Positions 14,066 through 27,300 of a stretch of 64,000 nucleotides of DNA are shown piece by piece. The notes beneath the pieces are model-generated. The model made no database searches. It was not told the origin of the DNA and was given only the letters and a program-made list of their open reading frames with translations. Positions within the stretch are counted from its first letter, which is position 1, and each line of letters starts with the position of its first letter. The translations under genes and the position numbers were made by a program. Source of the stretch: Progne subis subis (taxonomy: Eukaryota > Chordata > Aves > Passeriformes > Hirundinidae); the NCBI GenBank assembly GCA_022316685.1, contig JAKJHU010000066.1, positions 992,001-1,056,000 on the forward strand, written 5' to 3'.

Positions 14066-14228
14066 CCCAGGGAAGTTGTGGATGCCCCATCCCTGGAAGT
14101 GTTCAAGGCTAGGCTGGATGGGGCTCTGAACAACCTGGTCTAGTTGAAAGTGTCCCTGCCTGTTGGGGGTTGGAACTTGATGATCTTTCAGGCTTCCTTC
14201 CAACCCAAACCGTCCTATGATTCTGTGA
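14066..14228 (+). mobile_element. CR1 LINE 3' end fragment
   Basis: It contains the block 'agttgtggatgccccatcc', 'ctggaagtgttcaaggctag', 'gatgatctttcagg', 'ttccaacccaaacc' and the terminal TATGATTCTGTGA, which is the typical end of a chicken-repeat-1 element. It is a second, separate insertion 130 bp after the preceding copy. Confidence 0.9.
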
Positions 14229-17029
14229 GGTGTAAATTGTGTTGGATCTGGTGTCTGAGGGACATGTCCCTGCACTAAACTAGTGGGAAATGGTGAAGGT
14301 AAAGGAGAAAATTACTGTCACAACTGCCTGAGTCTCCTTCTTCAGTGGGGAAAAGATTTACATGCCTTGTTAATCTGTGCCACCCATGTACTTAAGAGCT
14401 CAATAACAAATATTGCCTATTTCTATTACTATTTATTACTAACATATTGTCACAGTCATAGGCATTTGTCAGGTGATTTTGTTCTCTCCCTTTTTCATTG
14501 TGCAAGGCCATGGCAGCCAGCAAATTAACAGTTTGACTTATATTACACTGTAAAAATTTCAAGCTGCTCACAGAAATCATTATTTTTCACCCATGCTGTG
14601 GTGGCTGAAATATTCCTAACACAAGAAGTGCCTCAAAGTGTGGAAGATGGAAATGTTTCAAAAACACGTGGCCCTACCCAAATAAATGGTGTAACAGAAC
14701 AGGGAAGGGGGAGCTGCACAATGTGGGTCAATGAGAGTCGACAAGGTAAGACCATTCCCAGTCTGTAACTTTTTTTTCCCCAAGTGTTCTCCAAAGCTAC
14801 AGGAGCAGTGTACACAAGGAAAGCAAATGATTAAGACTCCAGGTATGTAATTTTTGGTTATGTTAAAGCTGATGCTAAACTGTTTGGTCATTCTGTAGCC
14901 AAGAGAGAGAGGAACTTTCCACCAGTTTAAGAGAGGCTGGACAAGTCACATTGTGAGGAAACCTGTCTCTAGTGGTTGTAGTGGTGAAGCCCTGTGTGTC
15001 TCTCTTGACTGGGGCCCAGTTTAGACCTTGCTGATGTTAGGCTAAATTAATCCTATCTTTCTCTTGTATTCTTAGCTCTGGCAACAGCTTGGTATGGGAT
15101 CATATGCTTGTCCTGTGTAACAACTGTTACACAACAGCACAGGAGAGGAAAGGCCCTTATTTCATCAAGGAGCAAGGTGGGAGTGGTGTCTATTGCATAT
15201 AGCATGGACACCCCAGCTAAGGAGAACATCTCTGTTTCTGGGAACATTTAATTCAAGAATATACTTAAAGGCAAGCATGCACTTTACAGATTTCCAGTGT
15301 GGGAACATCAATACACAGAGGGAGGGTGCTTTGAGATTCATCACGGTGGAATGTTAGATAACTTCAATGTATTATTTTTACAATGTATTATATGCTAATT
15401 CAACCTGCCTGAGCTAAAGTTCTCCTTACTAAGTAGGGCATCATTCTGAGGAAAGTTTTACAGTTCCAGGGCTTTATCAGCTCCACAGTGTTATTTTCTT
15501 TACTTCTTGATTTACTCTCATCACCTTATAATATTAGGTGTAGCCTCACATTAAAAATGTGCACTGACAACGTTTTCTGCCCCAGGTAAAGTTTTTTTGT
15601 CCAAAAGAGTTTTTTGTCCTTTTGATCATCATTTGTATGTGTTTTCCCCTCTTTCCTTGTTCTTCAAGATCACTGATTACTAATCCTGGCACCGAGTTTA
15701 TTCTAGGAGACCAATTGTGTGTTGACACATTCTGTCCTGAAGGTGGGGAAATTTATGGAGCACAGTCCCAAGTACACAGCCCATTACTGTGTATCATAGA
15801 GAACTTCCCTCCTGTGCTCGGTGAAAACTTGTTATACCAGTTTAAAAATATGTCAGGTATGCATCTCCTTGCTCCAGCATTAATCATTAATTAACATGTG
15901 ATACTGACATTTCTGGTTGCTACTTAATGTAGCAAAACAGTATTTTATGTGTGTTTCTAATTTCTTCTATCATCCTCCAGCATCAGTGGAGGGTGACACA
16001 TCCAGCTGTCGGTGTCAGTACACTGGTGATGCTGCCCAAAACAGAGCCATGAGAACAAACCCATGTTTATAAAACTCCTCTTGCCAATCTGACTCCTCTG
16101 CCTCGTGTTACAGGCCAAACTTTGTGTTTCTTCTAAGAGAATGTGCTTATTGTACCTGCTACTGCAAATAGCTGAGAGTAGACACACTGAATTAAGCAAC
16201 TGTGATCAAAGAGGATCTTATTCACCTGTTTTGGACTTTCTCACAAACAGTTTTCATTTGGGGTTTGTCTTTTATTTTTGTCTGTATGTGCCCTGGATTT
16301 GATAAGAATTGGTAGAACTGAGCATTTGGAAAGAAAACATAAGTCTGATGGGAAGCTCTCTCTTATTTACTTGGATTTCAGTAGGCTTAGAAAGCTCCAC
16401 AGTTAAAGTTCAGAGCCCCTTGTGTAAGGCAGTGTATGTAAAGTAAAAGAACAGGCAACAGATAGACAAAATAGGGAAATAAATATGTACCGAGATATGA
16501 GATAACCATGAAAGAAACAGGGCTTAGCCAAAGTGAAGGTCAGGTTACATTTACAGTCATTATGGTTGATTTAGTGTTGTGATAAACATGGTATTATCAT
16601 GACTTGTGATTTGCATAAGAGTGGCCACAGGAAACTTCCAGACAAGAGCATGGCGTTGTACAAAGTACTGTACCAACAGCGGGTCACTGTTATTGTTTAC
16701 AGTCAGTAATCCCACATGAAATGTGCTCCGGGACCGATTCATACAACTTTTCCCCATGATTGACCACTTCCTTTTTTTGGCAGGGCACTTACAGCCAGAG
16801 CCAAAGGAAGGCTTCAGTGTCACAGCACTCCTTGCTTTTCAGTGCCCAGCTGGGAGAAAACAGTGAGATAAACTTACAGTAACTAAAACTTGGGGCTTTG
16901 CCTATGACTCAGTAGCAGTCAGATATCCCAGTCCTGCTGCCTCCCTCCTCCCAACTCTGTGGCTTTTGTTCTGTGGTCAGGCAGGTTTGTGTAGTGAAAC
17001 AGCCTAAAACAAACAAGACAAGATTGAAA
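14229..17029. other. Intergenic DNA, nothing recognised
   Basis: This is AT-rich sequence upstream of the PROSER2-like promoter. I saw no paired splice sites around protein-like frames, no RNA gene and no clear repeat. A 90-codon plus-strand frame at 15622-15894 has no family signature and is treated as chance. Confidence 0.5.
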
Positions 17030-17714
17030 GCTCCCTCCCCAAGTTTGCTGATGACACCAAACTGGGAGGTGATGTGGATGTGTGAGAAGTGACAGCAGTC
17101 TTGCAGAGACACTGGAAGGGCTGGAAGAGTGGACTGGCAAGAACTGTATGAGGTTTATTGAACAAGACAACAGGCAAGATCCTGCACCTCGGATAACATA
17201 ACCCAAGAACCCATTAGATGCCAAGCCACACCCGGAGTACTTGGTCCTACTCCATGCAATTCAAGACACAGTCAGATTGGAGAGGGTCCAAGAAGGGCCA
17301 CCAAGATGATCAAAAGGTTGGTGAGCCCTCCCTGTGAAGACAGACAGAACCCGTTAGGTCTTTTCTGCCTCGAAAAGACTTTGGAGAGACCTTATCAGAG
17401 TATTCCAGCACTCAAAGGATTTCTACAGTGAGAGTGGAGGCTCTCTCTTCTCTAGGAGCCACATGGAGGAGACAAGTGGCAATGAGTACAAATTGCTCAA
17501 GGAGAGGTTTCATCTTTATATGAAAATAATTTTTTATGGTGAGAACAGTCACTCAATGGAAAAAACTTCCCAAGGAAACAGGTAGAGCTGGAGGTTTTCA
17601 AGATGTGACTGGACAGGGTGCTGCATAATCTCAAGGCTCCTGTCTTCATGAAAGACTGGACTTGATGATGTTTTGAGGCCGCTCCTAGCCTGGGCTGTTC
17701 TATGATTCAGTGAT
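17030..17714 (+). mobile_element. CR1 LINE fragment with the end of the reverse-transcriptase frame
   Basis: It starts with the CR1 motif 'aagtttgctgatgacaccaa actggga', a conserved stretch of the ORF2 region (the FADDTKLG peptide). It then follows the CR1 order through 'cctgcacctcgg', 'agggccaccaagatgatc', 'agaggtttcatctttatatg' and the tail 'gacttgatgatgttttgagg', ending in TCTATGATTCAGTGA. It is about 685 bp, 5'-truncated and interrupted by stops, hence an old inactive copy. Confidence 0.85.
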
Positions 17715-20700
17715 TATTTTTGGGAGGTGCTCATAAATTTTTACCCAGATGTTTTTGCATTTGGTTTGGACTGACTGCTGTGGGACAAAAACTTTTGGTT
17801 GAGGTAGACAGATCTGAAACCAGATCTACTGCTGTAGGAACAGGAATATCTTTGAGCTGCAGACAGCAACTTCCATCCCTCCCCTAGGTGATCAGGGTAC
17901 ATGTGTGGAGAGTTTCAACAGTCTGGTGGTTCAGAGACAGGAGAGTCTTCTAGATGGGCATTTCCTAGACAAGCACTTGAGATACCATCACTTGCTGTGA
18001 AAAACAGTTGAGATAGGATCTGTGGAGAGCAGAGACAGTCAGTATTCATTTGGTACTCTTTAGGAATGCCTTTAGCATTTAGCCCTGTTTGTGATTAAGC
18101 CAGAAGAATATCTAATTTCCAGGTTATGTTATAAATTAATTGAGAAATGGCCCTGAGGCTGCTGTGGTTCTTTGCCTGTACAGAAGCAGAGCTGGAGGCA
18201 CTGTGAGCTGTATTTATTAACATCTCTCCAGCCAACCTTCACAGTCTTCCTTCTACCCTCTGGATATGCAGATTCCCCACCCTCCCTTCCCTCTTCAATA
18301 CCTTATCTCCTCCCTGCACTGCAGTGGCCAGCTCACTTTCCCCAATCCCTTCTGCCTCCTCCGCCATCCCCCCAAGCCACCCATGCCTCAGGACCGACCC
18401 TCATTCCCCAGGGCTCTTGCTACTGCCTCCTTGGTTTCTTACTACTTCTCTCTCTATGTCCCTCTTCCTTGCCTGATCTCTCAGGCACGCTAGTGAGTTG
18501 GCTAGGAAGTCAGACCTAATTTCTCTCCTCTCCTTACTTCTGATGTTAGTGCATCTCACTGGTGAGACAAGATTTGCAGGTACGAGGAGAAGGTGAAGTT
18601 CCCTAATGAGTTGTGCTACCTTCAGGCTTTGTCTGCAGCTCACCTGAGGGAAGAGAAAGAGGAGCTGGGGTGTATTTTTGGCACTTAGTATCTCACTTTC
18701 ATTTAAATTCTAGTTTCGGCTCCCAAATCCTTTATTAGATCTCATCTTTCATCTTTTCCTTCAGCAGATCCTACTCTGAGAGCAAATACTTCCCTTTTGC
18801 TATGTTTTGTTTAGAGGGGGGTGGGACAGTTTTTACTGTGTTGCAGTATCTGGTTAAAAGTGGCCTGATTTTAATAGCTGTTCCTCGGCTTCTGCTATTT
18901 AAAACATATGTTTTCTGACATTTAATGATAAGTTTGTTCTCCCATACATCCCAACGAGTATAAACAACAATTTTCCAGTGTCAGTGAGTTTGAAATTAAT
19001 GCAACTTATTTTCCTTAGGGGAATGGAGACATATGTCACTGAATTGAAGTATATATTAATTCTATTATTTCCAAAGGGGAGAAGTGCAACTAGAATCAAA
19101 GAAATATAGAAAATTATTTATTCCAAGAGAGCATAAAATACATACACTTGGAAATAAACCTGCCTTTTTAAATTGCTGTAGGGTATTGTGGCTTGTGCCT
19201 TTTTTTTTTTTTTTTTCCCCCTGGTTTGATTCCTCTTAGAACTGAAAGTTAATTCTTCTAATGGTATTCCATTGGCCCATGATATGTGCCTGGGTGATCT
19301 TAATTCTAGTTCCCAAGGACAGAGTGTCCTGTGATACAGCAAGCTGCATTTTGCATTTGAGCTGTATTTTCTTTTTCAGCAAGACTGAGTGGTTTATGGA
19401 GTAGGAGAGCAGGATGGAGGTGTTCCCTGTAGATCCTGTTTGAGGGAAGGACCTGCCATTGTCATTCAGGATATTCTGGAAAGGAGTTCTGGTGGGGCTG
19501 TGGGCTCTGCCCAGGGTCAACTTCAAGTCAGTGGAACAAATCCCAGTAATTTCATTAGGAGCTGAATCAGGCCTTTACTACATCAGGAAAGGGGTTTAGA
19601 CTTCTGTAGCAGAATGTAGATGGACTTTAGACATCTAAATTTCATCTGCAATCCAAACTGTCTCTGCTTATCAGCCATTGAAACCTGCTTCTGCCTTATC
19701 TCTTCAGGAGCCTCTCAGTTTGCTGTGAAAGTCCAGTGGCTGCATGTGCTGTGTGAGGTGAAGAGAAAACTTCAGCACAAACTTAACCTTGTCCAACAGA
19801 GTGGCTCACACATTTTCCATCCTCAGTGTCCCTCAAGCTCAGTGTCCACAGTGTGTTTGGGGACACTCAGGGATATTTACTTGTGAACTTGGGTTCTGTG
19901 ACTGTACCTCCGTAAAAACTGGATTGGGGATACCCTTCATGGCTCAGAAAGTGAAAAAGCTTCTACTCAAGGCACAACAAGAAGATGAAAGGAGGAAAGA
20001 GGGATGGAAATCCTCACCTCCATATCTTCAGGGACAAATCATGTATTTTACATTGCCATTGATGGATAAAATAATTCCCCGTCGTGGCAAGCCCCTAATC
20101 CCACAGGACAAGGCTATTAGAGGATAATCCTAACCTAAATTGCAACCCTATGTTTGAGCACTGGTTCTCCTAATGCTCCAGGATACAATTACAGAGCAAG
20201 GCCTGGAAACCACAGCCTTTGTTCTGCCTTATTGCTTAATTGTTTAATGAAGTATTCACTTCATCTAAGTGAGTGCTTTGTAATTTTGTACTTGCATGCA
20301 GCTGGCAAAGGCAAAGAACTGGCTTTTTTACAGAATAACTTGTTCTTTTGGTGGAAGAAGGTACCATTAAAAATACCAGCCTCCAACAGTAAATAATTTG
20401 AGAGATCTCTCCATAAAAAGGAAATCTCACCCTTGAAAGTGAGGAATGGAAGCATATTTGTTACTGCTGGGTTTTTATTCCCTTTTCCTCCTTGATGCTG
20501 TGCAAAGATAGATGGAAGAGGAAGTGGGACAACCAGTACCAGATCTTGCACTAACAGGTCTGTTCTGAGGTCAGGGCACTGCTGCCATATGCAACTCTCA
20601 AACTGGTGTGGGAAAGGCCTTCCCAAATTAGGAAAAAAAAGAAGTAACCAAATAAGCATTATGTCAAGATAAGAGCAATACTCAGGCCCTTAAATAAGTG

Positions 20701-22765
20701 CAAAGTCAGTACATATAAGTGCAAATAACATGGAAAAAATTCTAAAAATTTCTATGGATTTCAACAATTTCCCTGTTCTACTCTTGAAAACATTCCCATG
20801 CTCAGGACAATGTGCCAGGCTCCAGCTCCTGAACAGTTCCCTGATCAAGGTCAAGTGCTCTGAGACATCCGTTCCCTACCTGAGCTGTGGGCAGGCAGCT
20901 CTGTACCTCCCAGCATTTCAGGTGTTTTGATCTTTTGAAGCTTTTCTTCCTCTTTATAACTATAGAAGGAGCTTAGACAATTAGCTCTGGGCTTGGATAT
21001 CATTTTTGGCTGGTGACATGAGCTTCAGACACAGGATATCAGGAGATTTGCAACAGGGTAGGGAGAGAGAATGATCCTGGGAACAGGAGAAAATAATTTG
21101 AACGTTGGAGGCTTTTTTGAGTTCCAGCTATGCAGGGTCCCTTGCAAATGCTAAATCCCAAAGAAACATTTCCAGTCTGTAATACCAAGTTTTTCTTCAA
21201 TAGCTATGAACATGTTTTATGAATAACATCAACACAGACAGAAGAGGTGAGGTCACCTGTGCATTAATCCCTTCCTCTCTTGCCAGCCCTGACTCTTGGG
21301 AGGTGCTGCCTGTGGATTCTTTCCTGGTTCTCAAAGGAAGGGTGCTGCTTCACTGGGAGCACATTGCTGGAGGGGTACAGCAATGAGAGAAATAGTTCAC
21401 TTGGTGCTTTCCATGCAGACTCCGCTGTAGGTGCCGTTCTTGGAATGCAGATGATGGGAAGGAAACTATCAGTTACATTTGAGGTACCAACAAACAGAAC
21501 AGTATGAGGCACCTGGATGTGTATGGTAGATGCAAATGTATATAGTTAATACATTATTCTTGGCCCCCCAAAAGTGACAAATGGATTACTTTTAACTGCC
21601 ATGTTCCATTTGAAAGCAAGTACAGGGCAAACATTTTGTTTGTCAGGACACTTTGTAACTTGTTTTCATGCAACTACCATTTTCAACATCATTTAACAAG
21701 TCATTACAGACCTTTTTAATAAATTATAGTCATTAACCTTGCCTAGGGTAACTGAGGGCAAGGTTTTAATTCAAGCAGTGAAGAGTCTGTCCTCTAGGTC
21801 CTGTGTTCAAGATCACAAGAGTGTCAGAGCCAACATCAATTCAAGGACCAACAGGAACACACCTGGCTCACAGCCATCTGTTGTACCTTTACACTGCTGC
21901 TGGTTCCTGCTCATGCCAGTGCACAGAGACTTCTCAGGCTGCTGTTATCCAAGCTCGCTCCAAGCTGCCTCTGTGACCTGTTCTTGCAGTTGGAAGTGCT
22001 AAAGCCTGAGAAGACCTTGATTCTTTTGCCTTTAAGGACATACCTGGCATCTTCTCTGTAGGGAATTTCCTGCAGAGGTAGGAATCTGACTCATAGCTGC
22101 TGGAGACACCTCCTGGAAGAGCTGTCATGCAATAGCCACAGGCAGTTGTGATTCAGTCTCATTAGCACCTGATTTCTTAATGGCATCCCGTATACACTTA
22201 TATTACCAGCTATTTTTATATCCTCCATGCAACCAACCACCACCTTAACAGGAACTCTCTGTCCACATGAAAGAGTGGTGTTTGTTTGTTTTTAATATGG
22301 AAATGATTGGATAAACTTTCATTTGAACCTTTTAAAATTCGTTTATAATTAAGATGAAACCCCTTTGCTTAAAACTCATATTCTTTACGTTTTTTCCTAA
22401 AACCAACACTTTACTTTGTTGTAGAAAAGATTCAAAGCAGGCTGCAAGAGTATTTATTTAGCACATTTTTGGCTTAAAATACGGTCTTGCCAGGTCTGCT
22501 GTTACTGCTGCTTATCGCTCTGAGGTAACATTTGCTTTTTGTTCCAAAATTTCAGTTGTTTGCTTTTAGGAATGTTACTGGTGGTGGCTCAATATCTGTG
22601 GCTACAGATGGCCATAGTCTGAAATGGCTCCTGCCTGAACCAGCTTCTCCCAGTCAGGGAAAGCTCAAAAGTGGCAGAGAGGGAAACAAAACCAAGAGCA
22701 CAGGTCACCCCTGTCCTGGCTCCGTGGGAGCACACCTGCACAGTAGGGCTGAGGCTGTCTGGTAC

Positions 22766-22828
22766 AAAAGGTGTTGAATCACGACTGACTGGTCTGAGTG
22801 GAAAAGGTGTTGAATCATGAGTGACTGG
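22766..22828. repeat. Two-copy 27-bp direct repeat, 36-bp period
   Basis: Units at 22766-22792 and 22802-22828 share the core 'aaaaggtgttgaatca' and 'tgactgg' with two mismatches. This looks like a local tandem duplication. No function is suggested. Confidence 0.85.
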
Positions 22829-24182
22829 CAAAGCAGTTAAATTACATCTTCCACTCAGCCCACTGGTGAGAGTTGTCCAGAAGCTGCTGGGCACAAAGCT
22901 GGCATAACCTGTACCCCATTTCCATGGGCTCCTGCAGGTTTGGCCTGGGCTGGACCCCACTTGCCACCTTATCGCTGTTCTTGTTGACCTGGCTGGGTTC
23001 GCTGCATTCCAGAACTGGTCGTTCAATGTTGTTTGTTTGAATTCCTCTGCTGCTCCAGCACAGCCCGCTGTACTGGCTCTCTTGGTGTTTGAAGTTGTAG
23101 ATTTCCCTCAGTGTGGTGGCTTTGAACAGTGAATGTGCTCCCCATCCTTCTTTTACTGTATGGGAATCGGAGGAGAATTGGCTGGTAAATCAGTGTTCTC
23201 TGAAATTCCAATTACTAAAAGTGTCATGATAAGTGGTCAAGCTCTCTTTTCATGAAGCCAGGAGTAAAACTGAGGCTCAGATAGAGACACCTGGCATTTG
23301 TATTTGTTCATATTTACAACAGTGTAATGATTACCTTCACAGACTCTTGCAGAGTGCTCACCTGGCCTGAGGGATGGCATGACTCGGTAGGATATCTGCA
23401 TTACAAATGGAATATTGTTCCTGCTGGGAGAGGATTTGAGAGAATATTTTTATTTTTCAACAGCTCCTGCTGTGCCTTGGCATTTTTAGTCCATCTGGAC
23501 TAACACCTTCAGCAGTTTTTTCTCTGCCCAGCAGACTCTGGGCCAGCAGTGACAAGAACATTAGTTCATCACCAAGCTGTGAGTAGCACAGTTTATTAAT
23601 TCTTATCATTCACTGCTTTTAGTGTGTCACACAGAACTTTAGAACTTCCTTTACAGCTGGGGAAACTGAGTCACGGAGAGAAGAGACGGTGCCACTTAGT
23701 TCACCTGTTACAGTGGGTAGAAGAGGCAGCAATGAGATTCTGGCTGACTGAGCTCTGGCTGGGAGGCCCATCCTCTGGATCCTATTCCTGAAAGCCTGAG
23801 GCATGAAGGCATGATAGTCACACTTCATTCACCTCCTCGACCTGGCTTGCTGACACAGCCTCCTTGGAAGGTCTTTCTGAATCACTTATTCCATCCAGAG
23901 CCTCTTACCAATCTACACAAACCCATCTGGATCTAAACTTGAGACTCCCCAGGAAAGCCAGAACAGTCTTTCCCAAACTGTGCTTAGCTGAATGGTCCAG
24001 CTGCCCAGACACAGCTGTGTTGCTCACAGGTGTATTCCTTAAAGCAGAACAGGGTCTCCTCTTGCTTCCAAAGATCTCCCTGGAATATTTTACCAAGTTA
24101 TCTGTCTTGAATCAGATTGCAATTGGCTCTCCAATGTAATCAGTGAGGATGCAAAGGCAGGAAAAGCAGAAGAAAGCTTAGA

Positions 24183-24390
24183 CCTCCGACTTGCGGGACT
24201 CCCGGGGGTATTTCTCACACGTGCTGTTGGGAATAAACCAGAGGCTCATTCTCTGGGAGCGGTCCAGTAGATAAACAAGGCTGGCAGCACCGGCCTGGCG
24301 CAGGTCCCGGGAGCCGCTTCAAGCTGCGAGCTGCCATTGCCCTCTGCCGACAGTTCGGTGCTCTCGCTGCTAAGGGAGCGTTTTGTTCTA
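24183..24390. promoter_or_regulatory. Isolated CpG-rich block (small CpG island candidate)
   Basis: About 200 bp in an AT-rich neighbourhood contain a dozen or more CpG dinucleotides and runs such as 'gggactcccggggg' and 'gcaggtcccgggagccg'. Intergenic CpGs decay quickly in birds, so this may be an unmethylated promoter or enhancer, for example of an unannotated non-coding transcript. No splice donor or coding exon could be attached to it. Confidence 0.35.
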
Positions 24391-27300
24391 CGGCAAACAA
24401 GGAGTGCTGGGGATCTGCAGAAAACTGAAGGGCTCTCCCTCAGACAGAGATTTTTGGAGTTTATTGCTTGATTTATTTATTTATTTTTATGTCCTTTCTC
24501 ACTGTCGTAACTTAGATGCTACACATCAATCAATCAATCACATAGCAATCATCTGGCATCAAAGCCAAGTCCAGTGTAAGCTGTTGTGCAAGGCATAGAG
24601 TGTACAGGGAGTGGGAGCCAAATTTCCCCTGTAGAGGTTGTGGTGTACAGGGACAACTCAAATAAAATATAGTGAGAAACCTCAGTGATCCAGCCCCCTT
24701 TTACCTGTTTGTCACTGAGATACTAAAAGGTCTACCTGAGCCCACAAAAAGGCAGCTCTGGTTCCCTACTGGAAGTCAGGTTAATTCAAAGCAGAAGTAA
24801 ACCACAAGTCCTGACTGCAAGGAGAATGGATCACACAAATAGCTTACCCAAAGCTATAATTCAAATGTTGTTTGGGGGTAAAGCAGGAAGAAGCAATGAC
24901 CTGTGATAAACAGGAGGTTGGACTGGACAGACACATTTCTATTCTGCCTCGTCAGTTTGCCCAAGGTCATAGGGGAGTTTTGTGAGAAAGCCAGGAAGTG
25001 AATCAGAGTTTTTTATTTATTTTTATTTATTTGGTTTTGTTTTGTGTGTTGTATTTTTGTTTGTTCGTTTGTTTTGTCCAGTGCTTAACATTTTCCCCCT
25101 TTTATTTATGTTTCAGAATTATCTAACAAATTACATATAGAAATGTATTTAAATATTATAGTGATAGGTCAGAAAGGCCTGAGACATTGAATGGGTGGGT
25201 TTTTAGCCTATGAACTGCCACTGAGCATTTTACCGACTTTTCCTGTGGTAAATTCACATTGAGTTTGTTATGAGCACTGAATAAATTCGTGTTACATTTC
25301 AACCATCCGGTACTTCATAAAGATTTCAGGCTGTCAGTGGAAATATTCTTGGGCGGCTTGCTCTAAATAAATGCTCAGGTGGAAAAAGACTAAAAGCTTA
25401 CAGGAACATCCACAGACAGCAAAGAAAAAGGACTTTAATCTTCGACAACTTCCATTTTACAGTGATGAGTACATAGTAGGAACTAAGTGTTTTTTCATAG
25501 GCTCTGTAAAAGGATGAAGTCTTCTCTTGCTGCTAGATAAATGTTATTCCCCATTTCAAGCAGCAAAGGCTTCTGATTTCAATGATTCAGACCAGTTTCC
25601 AAGCCCATTCGTGGGGAGGAGATATCAAAATCGAAATTCTTCAACTTTAGTGCTTGTCATTTTATTAAATAGATTATAGCATGAATTATAGCAACTGTAA
25701 AAATAAGTAATAGTATTGATAATTAATAATAGTCTCAGGCTAATGAATAAGAGGCTGATCATCCTTGCATGATCCCAGTGAAAAGGGGGCAAATTAGGTC
25801 AGTTTTCCAGTCCTCTGTGTGGGTGCTCTGGAGAGCACCTCAGTGTTTTTCCTGCTGGGCCTTCTTTCAGACAGCCAAATTCTCTTATTACCCTGCTCCT
25901 CCATCTGTTATGGCTCAGATTTGTGGACCCATGTAAGAATGAGTACTTTAGTCATGTAAGAATTTCAGCACTTATTAAAACAAAACTTACCCCCAAGGAG
26001 GGAGATAAAAAAACATAATAAAAATTCTGACTTCAAATGAAGTCTAAAAACCAAACCCACAAACAAAAAAAGAAAAAGCACACTAGTGAGGTCCTGAAAG
26101 AGAAGGGAGATTAACTCAGAATTATTCACCATGTCTATATTTATACAATATCCTAACCTTGAGAATGTTTTGTTTTGTTGTGTTTTTTTTAAAATAGGAT
26201 TAACTCCCTTAAACAACAGATGATAAAATTTTATTGGCATGAGGGGTGTCTTTCATTAAGCAGGTACCAGAAACAAAATATTCATATCTAGACTGAAGAC
26301 CACATTAGGAGAATGACTTCATGTGTTCATTTCCTTTTTCCTTTCCCCTGTGTTCTATATATGATTTACTAATTCTTTATTGTTTCTTTGCAGAATCATC
26401 ACTCACTGTCTACACTGAGAATGATTTTGGGCCAGGAAGTAGAGAAGACCAAAGCAGGTATATATATCACTTTATCCTTGATGCTGACAGGGCAGAGTGG
26501 ATGGGGAAAACATCACTCATCTTTCCAAACATGATTTCATCCACTGTAATTGTTTATAGGAGGACAGGTCTGGAATAAAACCCGAGTGCCACTTTGGAAG
26601 ACCTCACGCCTTCTCTGTCATCAGCAGCTGAGGCAGCCTGAATGTCAACATTCCCTTATTGCAGGGAATGTGTCCTTACAAACTCCTTCAGGAAGCAGAG
26701 CTGCTTCTGCTCCCTCAGACATGGCCCATTACATCAGAGCTCCTGACGGGGTTCTAACGAGCCGAGTGACAGACTCAGACACTGCCATCCATACCTGTGC
26801 TGCATTGCTGGGAGGGGATGTTCCCTCAGCAGGACACGTGGATGAGATCCAGACCTAAATCCGTGTAAAATCCAGCAGGTTAATTTGCACTGCCATGACA
26901 GTGAGGTTAAAGAGTTGGTGGGTAAGTTTATTTTCAGTTAAGAGTCCACAGCATTACAAGTCTTGGTTTCGGTAGGCTGAAAACACCATCCTGCCTCTAG
27001 GAGGGAAAATTAAAGTCTCTCATATTAAGTAGCTTATGAACATTAGTCATTAATCAAACCCATTTTAGTAGTAGAAATTCCATTAATTATTTTATCATCT
27101 GGTTCTGTTCTAATTTATTTGTTTATAACAACCATAATCAATAAAATATACAATACCTCTGGGATGTTCCCACTATCATGACTCCAGGATACAAATATTT
27201 AAAATAAGTGTTAATACTTTAAAACTCATAGCATGAAAATTACTACAGCTGGACACATCAAAGTTTAGTGAACTCTTCTCCCCTTTCCAAATACACAGTG

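Noticed and set aside
13650..14275. Minus-strand frames of 81-142 codons near 14 kb
   Set aside because: They are antisense readings of two CR1 3' fragments and of the sequence between them.
26390..26860. Possible spliced exon with TTTGCAG acceptor and AG|GTATAT donor near 26395-26458
   Set aside because: The splice signals are only moderate, the frame is not protein-like, and no partner exon could be found.
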